A DNA stretch of 48,694 nt from Actinomycetota bacterium (GTDB lineage: Bacteria > Actinomycetota > Thermoleophilia > Solirubrobacterales > Solirubrobacteraceae): NCBI GenBank assembly GCA_005788585.1, contig SYBY01000391.1, positions 1 through 48,694 on the forward strand. The letters run 5' to 3'. Under the pieces are notes generated by a model that was not told where the DNA came from, ran no database searches, and was given only the letters and a program-made list of their open reading frames with translations. Each line of letters begins with the position of its first letter. Position 1 is the first letter of the stretch. The position numbers were made by a program, and so were the translations under genes. Positions 32,346-38,521 of the stretch are shown here, piece after piece.

Positions 32346-33014
32346 ATGACCGCGAAGGACCGAGCGATCGTCGCCCGATGGCGAGCGCGCCTGAAGATCC
32401 GCCAGGGACTGCTCAACGCCGCCCGCCGGCGCCACGAGTGGAACCCGACCGCGACGAGTCGTGCGACGCTCGACAAGCGCAAGGGGCAGGTCGCCGAAGC
32501 CGAGCGGGTCATCGCGCGCCACAGCGGTGGCCGGCCGAAGATCGTCCGCCTCGCCGTCACGATCGCCCTGCTGTGGGGCGCGCTGGGCGGCGTGCAGCGC
32601 ACGATCGGGCACTACACCGCCGGGCTGCGCGACACGAGCGACGCGCACGCCATCGCCCTGTGGCGCGGCTACCACGCCCAGCACAAGGCGCAGGGGTGGG
32701 GCGGCATCGGCTATCACCTCGGCATCACCAGCGCCGGGACCATCGTCCTGCTGCGGCCCGTCAACGGCAAGGGCGCCCACACCGCCGGAAAGAACACCGG
32801 CAGCATCGGCATCGTCGTACACGGCGGGCCTGGCCAGCGGATGACCGAGCGCCAGCGCGCAGCCCTGGAGTGGCTGTACGACAACGCGCACACCACCGCG
32901 ATGCCCGCCAGCCACCGCCCGCCGCGCAGCCTGCGCGACGTGCCGCACACCGTGCACCGCGACCACAACGCCACGCAGTGCCCCGACACGTACGCCCTCG
33001 ACTACAAGGCCTGA
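32346..33014 (+). CDS. Endolysin: N-acetylmuramoyl-L-alanine amidase (Amidase_2/PGRP)
   Basis: 222 aa, ATG 32346 after GGGAGG. The catalytic domain spans about 65-215: IGHYTAG (zinc His), GIGYHLGITSAGTIVLLRPV, GAHTAGKNTGSIGIVVHG, and VHRDHNATQCPD (zinc His and Cys). It cuts the amide between muramic acid and the stem peptide. The N-terminal about 60 residues are basic and helical, possibly a wall-targeting or release-control region. It is followed by a holin. Confidence 0.92.
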   Translation: MTAKDRAIVARWRARLKIRQGLLNAARRRHEWNPTATSRATLDKRKGQVAEAERVIARHSGGRPKIVRLAVTIALLWGALGGVQRTIGHYTAGLRDTSDAHAIALWRGYHAQHKAQGWGGIGYHLGITSAGTIVLLRPVNGKGAHTAGKNTGSIGIVVHGGPGQRMTERQRAALEWLYDNAHTTAMPASHRPPRSLRDVPHTVHRDHNATQCPDTYALDYKA

Positions 33015-33016
33015 CC

Positions 33017-33427
33017 ATGAACCCCGTCACCGTCACGCGCAGCGCCGCGCAGAACGCGACCGTCCAGCACCCGACCGGCGTCATCGCCCTCGCGACCACG
33101 CTTTTCGTGTGGGTCGTCGAACAGGCCGGGCTCGGTCTGCCGGCGGCGGTCGCCGCCGCGCTCGTCGGACTGGCTGCTGCGGCCGTCGCCTACCTCACGC
33201 CGCGCGTCGCCGAGGATCTCGGCATCGCGCGGCCCGCCGGCCTGACCGGCCTGGCCGTCACCGTGCTCGTGTGGATCGGTGAGATCGCCGGGCTGAACCT
33301 GACACCCGAGATCGCCGCGAGCATCGTCGGCCTGGCGGTCATCGTCGTGAGCGCGCTGCGACCCCGGTATCCGCGCGTTGCTGCGGCTGACCTCGACGAC
33401 GCGGGGCCTGACGATGACGCGCTCTGA
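33017..33427 (+). CDS. Holin
   Basis: 136 aa, ATG 33017. Helices lie near 19-38 (TGVIALATTLFVWVVEQAGL), 40-60, 74-95 and 98-116, with an acidic tail. It shows an internal duplication: LATTLFVWVVEQAGLGLPAA matches LAVTVLVWIGEIAGLNLTPE, each followed by a hydrophobic helix. Location right after the endolysin supports a pore-forming holin. Confidence 0.78.
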   Translation: MNPVTVTRSAAQNATVQHPTGVIALATTLFVWVVEQAGLGLPAAVAAALVGLAAAAVAYLTPRVAEDLGIARPAGLTGLAVTVLVWIGEIAGLNLTPEIAASIVGLAVIVVSALRPRYPRVAAADLDDAGPDDDAL

Positions 33428-33500
33428 CCTGATGTGCCTCGTCGGCGGCCTCGTCGCCGGGGTCCTGCTCGGCGTCACCGTGCACGTAACCACCCGCTGA
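33414..33500 (+). CDS. 28-aa membrane peptide at the end of the lysis cassette
   Basis: ATG 33414 overlaps the holin end by 14 nt. The product is MTRSDLMCLVGGLVAGVLLG then VTVHVTTR, a single hydrophobic helix with charged ends. G/C-rich third positions and tight overlap support coding. It may be an antiholin or second small holin. The terminator follows 20 bases after its stop. Confidence 0.5.
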   Translation: MTRSDLMCLVGGLVAGVLLGVTVHVTTR

Positions 33501-33520
33501 GCGCAGCGACTGTCTCTCGA

Positions 33521-33555
33521 AGCCCCCGGCCAATAGGCCGGGGGCTTTCGTCGTT
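33521..33555. terminator. Strong, probably bidirectional rho-independent terminator
   Basis: AGCCCCCGGCC 33521-33531 pairs perfectly with GGCCGGGGGCT 33536-33546 around AATA, followed by TTCGTCGTTCT. The opposite strand also has a short T/purine context, so it can serve the convergent minus-strand gene at 33564. It ends the whole late operon. Confidence 0.88.
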
Positions 33556-33563
33556 CTATGGCG

Positions 33564-33755
33564 TCATCGCACTCGGGTAAGCAGCGCGGCGAGCCCGATC
33601 GGCACGAGTCCGACGACGACCTCGACCGGACCGAGGCCTGCATCACTACCCGCCGCGCCGACGATGATGAGCAGGCCGACCAGGAACAGAACGGCGGCCA
33701 CGACCAGAGCGATCACCCGCGCCGCGCTCACCGGGACGCACCGTGCGCGCAACAA
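33564..33755 (-). CDS. Small two-helix membrane protein
   Basis: 63 aa on the minus strand, converging on the lysis operon. Two hydrophobic helices (VIALVVAAVLFLVGLLIIVG and VEVVVGLVPIGLAALL) are joined by an Asp/Gly turn. Start is TTG 33755 or GTG 33734; neither has a clear ribosome-binding site. Being next to the immunity region and opposite to lytic genes, it could act in the lysogen (for example superinfection exclusion). This is an inference. Confidence 0.5.
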   Translation of the reverse strand: MLRARCVPVSAARVIALVVAAVLFLVGLLIIVGAAGSDAGLGPVEVVVGLVPIGLAALLTRVR

Positions 33756-33893
33756 CGAGAATGGTCAAGCAGTCGAAACAAAGCCATATGCTGGGGTTTC
33801 CTCACTCTTGCTTCCGTGGACTTCTCGCAAATTGCGACCTTTCTGATAGGCCGAAACCTTGCGGTACCGCTGGCCGTCTGTACCGTCGAAGAC
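33756..33893. promoter_or_regulatory. AT-richer regulatory gap with 13-bp palindrome and leaderless promoter
   Basis: This 138-base gap between divergent genes is clearly less GC-rich than its surroundings. TCGCAAATTGCGA (33825-33837) is a perfect dyad, preceded by GACTTCT, which equals half of the operator at 34643. TTGCGG 33859-33864, 16 bases, TACCGT 33881-33886, 7 bases, ATG 33894 forms a leaderless promoter. A divergent promoter for the minus-strand gene probably lies in the left part. Confidence 0.6.
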
Positions 33894-34307
33894 ATGGCCC
33901 CACGGACGAACAGCCGTTCCCATCCGCAAGATGCTTTACGGTCTCTGACCTCGGAGTCGACGGGCGCCGACGAACCGAGGTCATCCGCAGCAGGGACGGG
34001 TGGGGATGCAGCGCCCGCAGATGGTTCGAGGTCACCGATGGCCAATCCGAAAGACGCAGTACCGCTGCTCCACAAGGTCCCCGAGAGCGCGCCGGCCGCA
34101 GTCCCAGCCCCAAGCCTCCGGCGCACCGAGGGCGAAGCACTCGCCGCGATGGGTGCGGCGGCAAGATCTACGGCGCTCACGCTCCCCGAGGTTTCCGAGC
34201 TGCGCGCCGAGTTGCTTGAGTCGGCTGACCGCTACTGCCTGCTGGCGCAACTTCGCGGGGTCCGCGCGGCCCCGCCGCTTGTAGCAGCGTCTCCTCGATC
34301 AGGCTGA
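33894..34307 (+). CDS. Hypothetical protein of the immunity region
   Basis: 137 aa, leaderless ATG 33894. The first about 90 residues are Ser/Pro/Ala-rich and probably disordered. The C-terminus has a helix (LTLPEVSELRAELLESADRY then CLLAQLRGV). It converges with the repressor gene and the two 3' ends overlap by 131 bp on opposite strands. The good promoter argues for a real gene; low complexity argues for caution. Coupled antisense control of the repressor is possible. Confidence 0.45.
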   Translation: MAPRTNSRSHPQDALRSLTSESTGADEPRSSAAGTGGDAAPADGSRSPMANPKDAVPLLHKVPESAPAAVPAPSLRRTEGEALAAMGAAARSTALTLPEVSELRAELLESADRYCLLAQLRGVRAAPPLVAASPRSG

Positions 34308-34599
34308 GTCGCCCGAGCGCCACGTCGACGCCGACCTCGCGCTCATCGAGTAGAGCGCGGGCGAGGGCGAGGCGGTGCTCGGCGATCTCGTCGTGGCTGA
34401 CGCCGCCCGCATCGGCGATCGCCTCGATGGTGTCGAGCTTCGCCGCGATCTTGCCGCGCTCGATCTGACTGATCGCCCCGCCCGTGATCTTCTTGCCGGT
34501 CCTGGCGCGCACGGTGGCCGCGAACTCCTCCTGACTCTGGTCCAGCCGTAGTTCCTTGATGACGGCGGCCAAAGGTCGCGGCTTCGGAAGTTCTGACAT
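34177..34599 (-). CDS. XRE-family HTH repressor (CI-like)
   Basis: 140 aa, ATG 34599 on the minus strand. The N-terminal XRE HTH spans about residues 8-70 (DQSQEEFAATVRARTGKKIT, then GGAISQIERGKIAAKLDTIE). A helical middle (HRLALARALLDEREVGVDVA) and a basic disordered tail follow. No LexA-type Ser-Lys peptidase is visible, so induction would not be by simple RecA-stimulated self-cleavage. It is divergent from the Cro-like gene and probably binds the dyads at 34643 and 39985. Confidence 0.82.
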   Translation of the reverse strand: MSELPKPRPLAAVIKELRLDQSQEEFAATVRARTGKKITGGAISQIERGKIAAKLDTIEAIADAGGVSHDEIAEHRLALARALLDEREVGVDVALGRLSLIEETLLQAAGPRGPREVAPAGSSGQPTQATRRAARKPRGA

Positions 34600-34640
34600 C
34601 GCGAGTAGGGAAACCGTTTTCGGGGATCCCTGCAATCCGC

Positions 34641-34682
34641 CTTGACTTCTGAAGTCATCACTTCTACAGTGGTCACTATGGA
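34641..34682 (+). promoter_or_regulatory. Early promoter with operator, copy 1 (42-bp repeat)
   Basis: TTGACT 34642-34647, a 17-base spacer and TACAGT 34665-34670 form a near-consensus promoter; ATG 34678 is 7 bases on, so the transcript is leaderless. The -35 lies inside a perfect dyad TGACTTC-T-GAAGTCA (34643-34657). A third half-site ACTTC follows at 34660-34664. Between -10 and start is a second dyad AGTG-GT-CACT (34668-34677). Binding here would block RNA polymerase directly. All 42 bases recur at 39983-40024. Confidence 0.9.
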
Positions 34683-34902
34683 ACTGAGAGCCCGGATCGA
34701 CACCCCGCTGAAGCGGGTGCTCGACGAACAGGGGAGGCGTCAGAGCTGGCTGGCCGAGCAGATCGGGTCGACTCCCCAGCAGGTCAACAAGTGGGTCGGC
34801 GGGCTGCATGTGCCGGCGGAAGCTACGCGAACCGCCATCGCCCGCGCCCTCGATGTGCCCGAGGCCGATCTGTGGCCCGCGCTCGCCAGCGAGGCGGCGT
34901 GA
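34678..34902 (+). CDS. Cro-like HTH regulator
   Basis: 74 aa, leaderless ATG 34678. One compact HTH domain: LKRVLDEQGRRQSWLAEQIG, STPQQVNKWVGGLHVPAE, then AIARALDVPEADLWPAL. Divergent from the repressor and first in the early operon, it has the size of a Cro protein. Bases 34806-34825 inside it (VPAEATR) are nearly identical to the first codons of the gene at 905. Confidence 0.85.
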   Translation: MELRARIDTPLKRVLDEQGRRQSWLAEQIGSTPQQVNKWVGGLHVPAEATRTAIARALDVPEADLWPALASEAA

Positions 34903-35129
34903 TGTACCTCCCGCCGAACACCAGCTACATGGGCGGCGGCCTGCGCACGCTCACCGAGCACGAGCGCATGACCGCCACGGCGGACGCCGACATCCTGCGT
35001 GAAGCGGCCGACGCCCTGCGCACCGCCTACGACGCGCTGAGCGAGACCGACCCGCGCCTGAAGCAGTGGGCCGACGCGCTCAGCGAAGAGGCGTGCGAGC
35101 TGGACGACATGCGGACGGTGTCGCTGTGA
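34902..35129 (+). CDS. Small helical hypothetical protein
   Basis: 75 aa, ATG 34902 overlapping the Cro-like stop by one base. Mostly helical (MTATADADILREAADALRTA). No recognised family. Translationally coupled to both neighbours. Confidence 0.6.
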   Translation: MYLPPNTSYMGGGLRTLTEHERMTATADADILREAADALRTAYDALSETDPRLKQWADALSEEACELDDMRTVSL

Positions 35130-35419
35130 GCGTCTACTACCTCGACGGCTGGCCCAGTGACCGCGCCCCCGCCGAATGGCACATCACCCGCAGCCGACAC
35201 GACGGCAGCTACTCGTCCCACGCCAGCCTGTGGGTCCGCACCGACGGCGGCAGCGAAGACCTCTGGACCAGCAGCCTCATCCCGATGACCTACCGCGGTG
35301 ACCTGCTCACCGCCCAGTGCGAAGCGCAGCGCCTCGCCCGCGAGCTGGAGGCCGAGCGCGATCAGATGTACGCCGAGCGCGCGATCCTCGACGACCTCTA
35401 CGCCCAGGTGGCCGCATGA
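35126..35419 (+). CDS. Small hypothetical protein
   Basis: 97 aa, GTG 35126 (GTGA overlap). Beta-like N-terminus (VSVYYLDGWPSDRAPAEWHI) and a C-terminal coil (LARELEAERDQMYAERAILD). Function unknown. Confidence 0.6.
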   Translation: MSVYYLDGWPSDRAPAEWHITRSRHDGSYSSHASLWVRTDGGSEDLWTSSLIPMTYRGDLLTAQCEAQRLARELEAERDQMYAERAILDDLYAQVAA

Positions 35420-35961
35420 TTTCCCAGGCGCTCGTCACCAGCGAGATCGTGGCCCCCGCTCTGGACGGGATCTGCCACAACACCGACCAGCAGCGGATCA
35501 TCTTCGACCCGTCGCCGGAAGTCGACAGCCTCGCCGAGCGGATCGCCAGCCTGCGCGACAACAACGTTCCCGACGACGTGATCGCGCACCTGTTCGCCGA
35601 TCTGCGCGCCCTCGTCGCGAGCAACCGTGCGGAGCGCGTGGTGCATCGGCGCGTCAGCCGGACGGGGGATGACCTGGCCCGCGCGCTGGGCGCCGCGCCC
35701 GCGCCCGCCGGTGGCGCGTGTGAGCTGACGGTCACGGGGATCAAGCGCCTGCTCGGCGGCCCGGACGGTGCGCTCGCCGTCATCGCCAATCCCGCCGGTC
35801 GCGATGGCCGCGAGTTGACCGCGGCGCGCTCCGTGGTCCGGCGCGTGGTTGATCGCGCGCCGAGCGCCGTCCTGCGCGGGCGTTCGCTGCGCAACCAGCT
35901 TGGCGCGCGGCGTCACGACCTGCTGCTCGAGCTCGCCGCGGAGTGGGGGAGGGGTGCGTAA
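35416..35961 (+). CDS. Hypothetical early protein
   Basis: 181 aa, ATG 35416 (ATGA overlap). Two helical halves are joined by an Ala/Pro-rich linker near 95-105. The C-terminal half is basic (ARSVVRRVVDRAPSAVLRGR) and might bind nucleic acid. No family recognised. Confidence 0.6.
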   Translation: MISQALVTSEIVAPALDGICHNTDQQRIIFDPSPEVDSLAERIASLRDNNVPDDVIAHLFADLRALVASNRAERVVHRRVSRTGDDLARALGAAPAPAGGACELTVTGIKRLLGGPDGALAVIANPAGRDGRELTAARSVVRRVVDRAPSAVLRGRSLRNQLGARRHDLLLELAAEWGRGA

Positions 35962-36146
35962 TGACGACCGCCCGACAGGTCATCGACTACATCGCGTGGA
36001 TGGAGCACTGCGCCTACGTGCGCTCGAAGTGCGACTCCACCGAGACGGCGATGGCGATCTTCAATTGCTGGAAGCGCAGCGCGTCTGCAGAGCGTGGGCG
36101 CGGAGTCGTTGGCTACCTGGAAAGCGGGACCGCCAATGCCTCGTAA
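35961..36146 (+). CDS. Small hypothetical protein
   Basis: 61 aa, ATG 35961 overlapping the previous stop by one base. Contains YIAWMEHCAYVRSKCDSTET with three Cys in total. No family recognised. Overlaps the next gene by 11 nt. Confidence 0.5.
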   Translation: MTTARQVIDYIAWMEHCAYVRSKCDSTETAMAIFNCWKRSASAERGRGVVGYLESGTANAS

Positions 36147-36390
36147 CGGTGCTTATGACGAGTTCGGCGAGCGCCTGTCGCGCAGCGACGTGGCGGAGAT
36201 CGAGCGGTTCGAGGCGGACGAGACGCGGTGGTTCCGCGAGTGGGAACGCCAGAACCCCGTGGAGGCTGCGGCGAACAGCGCGCACAACTCTGCCGTCCTG
36301 GCCCGCGTCGACGAGCAGCGCGCGCGGCTGTATGGCACCGCGCCCCTCAGTGGAGCCATGGCCCAGATCAAGGAGACGGACGATGCCTGA
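36136..36390 (+). CDS. Small charged helical protein
   Basis: 84 aa, ATG 36136. Highly charged and helical (VAEIERFEADETRWFREWER). No recognised domain. The next gene starts 8 nt before its end. Confidence 0.55.
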   Translation: MPRNGAYDEFGERLSRSDVAEIERFEADETRWFREWERQNPVEAAANSAHNSAVLARVDEQRARLYGTAPLSGAMAQIKETDDA

Positions 36391-37054
36391 CGTTGCCGAC
36401 GAGCTGCGCCGGATTCTCGACGCCAAGGATGGGCGAACGCTGATCGAGATGCGCGAGTCCGAGCGCCACTACGACGTGGTGATCGAGAAGGCCGAGTACG
36501 ACGGCGAGGCCACAACCGTGCACTTCGACGACGGCTGGGTCACGACGCTGTCTGGCCCCGAGGTCAAGGCCGGGGACACCGTGACGTTCTGGGACGACGG
36601 GTTCGGCACGCAGCGCCACGGGTGGGCGCTCAACGGCGAACTGGTCGAGTGGCTGACGCCATACGAGCGGATCGCCAAGCGCGTGACGTGGCTCGCCGAA
36701 CGGGACCGAAAGGACCGTGAGCGCCTGGAGCGCGGCGCGGAGAAGCGCGCCGCCGAGTACGACGCCCTGCCGGACGTTCTCAAGCTTCGGCTCGACCGCT
36801 TCGCGAGCGAGCGCGCGGACTTCTGGGTGTCGGGCGGCGACTACGAGATGTTCTGCTGCACCGAGGCCGTGAAGATCGCGGACCACCTTCGGCCGCGCGT
36901 TGAGGCCGGGGAGGAACCCGAGGCAGTCGTCCGCGAGTTCCACGGCTTGCCCTGGGATGAGCAGGCGAAGGTCGTCAGCGACCAGCACAGCGGCAACACG
37001 TTCGGCGGGGCCTGCTCGCTCGCCCGCGCCGTGCTCGCCGGGGAGTCCGTCTGA
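36383..37054 (+). CDS. Hypothetical early protein
   Basis: 223 aa, ATG 36383. The N-terminal half is beta-rich (YDVVIEKAEYDGEATTVHFD, then GWVTTLSGPEVKAGDTVTFW), followed by a charged helix and a C-terminal helical domain (EMFCCTEAVKIADHLRPRVE then FHGLPWDEQAKVVSDQHSGN). The same C-terminal style occurs in other actinophage early proteins of unknown role. No enzymatic motif. Confidence 0.65.
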   Translation: MPDVADELRRILDAKDGRTLIEMRESERHYDVVIEKAEYDGEATTVHFDDGWVTTLSGPEVKAGDTVTFWDDGFGTQRHGWALNGELVEWLTPYERIAKRVTWLAERDRKDRERLERGAEKRAAEYDALPDVLKLRLDRFASERADFWVSGGDYEMFCCTEAVKIADHLRPRVEAGEEPEAVVREFHGLPWDEQAKVVSDQHSGNTFGGACSLARAVLAGESV

Positions 37055-37368
37055 TGTCTGCATCGACCCCACTGGCCCTACGGATCGCGGAGGACTGCAC
37101 GCGCATCGCGGGCGTAGTTGTCTCGCCCGTCCAGGCGCAGGCGGTGCTCGACATGATCGAGGGCGCTGGTTGCGAGATCGCGCCGCAGGGGACCGTCGCG
37201 GCCCATGCCGCGCACACGGTTCGGTGCCCGGACTGCTACGGCGAGGGCTACCACCAGGACGACAGTCATCCGGGGAACGCGGCTACGACGTGCGAGCGGT
37301 GCGCCGGCCACCGGGTCATCCCCAGAACGACCCACCAGTCCCAGTCAGGCAAGGGGCCGCGCCCATGA
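37054..37368 (+). CDS. Zinc-finger protein with DnaJ-like CxxCxGxG motifs
   Basis: 104 aa, ATG 37054 overlapping the previous stop by one base. Two half-repeats, CPDCYGEGY and CERCAGHRVI, resemble DnaJ-type zinc centres in a single site. Small proteins like this are frequent in phage early operons and may bind zinc for stability or chaperone-like contacts. Confidence 0.7.
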   Translation: MSASTPLALRIAEDCTRIAGVVVSPVQAQAVLDMIEGAGCEIAPQGTVAAHAAHTVRCPDCYGEGYHQDDSHPGNAATTCERCAGHRVIPRTTHQSQSGKGPRP

Positions 37369-37610
37369 TCCGCGGGGTCCTCCGCATCACCTGCGAGGTC
37401 GCGTCGATCGCCGTCACCGCGCGCATCGTCTGCGGCCGACGGCTCGCCGGGCCCTGCCCGCACTGCCGCGCCCGCAACCAGAAGGCCATCGACCTCGCCG
37501 CCCGCGAAGCACTCGCCGGCCACCGCGAAGAGGCCATCGTCGACGAGGTCGACAGCGGCATCGACCAGATCCGCGCCTACCTCACCGGGCGCGACGAGGC
37601 CACGCACTGA
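37365..37610 (+). CDS. Small CxxC hypothetical protein
   Basis: 81 aa, ATG 37365 (ATGA overlap). The first 30 residues contain a Cys and hydrophobic stretch, then CPHCRARNQKAIDLAAREAL and an acidic helix. Possibly a single-site zinc protein. Unknown function. Confidence 0.55.
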   Translation: MIRGVLRITCEVASIAVTARIVCGRRLAGPCPHCRARNQKAIDLAAREALAGHREEAIVDEVDSGIDQIRAYLTGRDEATH

Positions 37611-37849
37611 TGGCCTACCGCACCCGCCCCAACCAGCTGCGCTCGCAGGCCGCCCGTCCGGCGCCTATCGCGAGCCTGAGCGAGCCCATTCCCCCCGGGC
37701 TCGCCGAACTTCACGACGCCGGTGGGGATCGGCAGCGTCGTGAACGCCCCGCCGCGCCCGGGAGTGTGCGGCGGGGCACCTCTTCCGTCCACGTCGAACA
37801 GGTGCCCGACCACGTCCGGCGCCGCTACCGCGAAAGCAGGGCCGCATGA
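37610..37849 (+). CDS. Small basic hypothetical protein
   Basis: 79 aa, ATG 37610 overlapping the previous stop by one base. Arg/Pro/Ala-rich and probably disordered. No recognised motif; codon-position GC is normal for the region. Confidence 0.5.
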   Translation: MAYRTRPNQLRSQAARPAPIASLSEPIPPGLAELHDAGGDRQRRERPAAPGSVRRGTSSVHVEQVPDHVRRRYRESRAA

Positions 37850-38097
37850 TCGAGTTCAAAACCGGCGCGCCGTGGAGCTTCACCATCCAGCGCGGACCCA
37901 ACACCGGCGAGATCCGGCACTACACGGTCGTGCCCGAACTCCACCCGAGGACCGGTGCGGAGGTGCCCACGGGACCGTGGGTCAAGCTCGAACGGGTCGA
38001 CACCGGCGGCATCGCCTGGGCGTCGCAGAACTGGCTGAGCAACAGTACCGGCGGCTGGACGGCCGGCCACATCGGCGTGCAGGCGGTCGCCGCATGA
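37846..38097 (+). CDS. Small beta-rich hypothetical protein
   Basis: 83 aa, ATG 37846 (ATGA overlap). Strands such as WSFTIQRGPNTGEIRHYTVV and WVKLERVDTGGIAWASQNWL suggest a small barrel. No family recognised. Confidence 0.55.
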   Translation: MIEFKTGAPWSFTIQRGPNTGEIRHYTVVPELHPRTGAEVPTGPWVKLERVDTGGIAWASQNWLSNSTGGWTAGHIGVQAVAA

Positions 38098-38282
38098 TCG
38101 CCGACATCCTCGTCTACTCCTGGCCCGTCCTGCTGCTCGTCGTCGCGCTGGGCATCGTCGTCCACGTCGCGCGCTATGCCCGCAAGCTCAGCGAGGCCGA
38201 CCGCCGCACGCGCGTCAAGAACGCCGCGTGGGACCGCCTCGAGATCGCCCGCCGCACCGACGACAGCGGGGTGCTGCGATGA
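38094..38282 (+). CDS. Small membrane protein
   Basis: 62 aa, ATG 38094 (ATGA overlap). One N-terminal hydrophobic helix (ADILVYSWPVLLLVVALGIV) and a basic cytoplasmic tail. An early membrane protein could act in exclusion or host takeover; unproven. Confidence 0.6.
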   Translation: MIADILVYSWPVLLLVVALGIVVHVARYARKLSEADRRTRVKNAAWDRLEIARRTDDSGVLR

Positions 38283-38521
38283 GCACGATCACGCAGATCC
38301 GGCCGACCGAGGCGCCGGCCGACAGCCAGAACGGCGACGGCCCGCTGCGCCACGTCTACCCGTGGAAGCCAGGGCAGACGACCTACGCCGTCGAAGTAGG
38401 GGAGGTCGCGCTCTGTGGGCACGTCTGCGAGCGCGGCGGGATGGGCGGACTGGTTGTCAACGTCACGCCGCGGGACTGCGTCGTGTGCCTGGAGATCCGC
38501 AAGGCGCGGTGCTCGGCATGA
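38279..38521 (+). CDS. Small Cys-containing hypothetical protein
   Basis: 80 aa, ATG 38279 (ATGA overlap). The C-terminal half has CGHVCERG and CVVCLEIRKARC, a possible zinc site. It precedes the SNF2 helicase with a 4-nt overlap. Confidence 0.6.
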   Translation: MSTITQIRPTEAPADSQNGDGPLRHVYPWKPGQTTYAVEVGEVALCGHVCERGGMGGLVVNVTPRDCVVCLEIRKARCSA

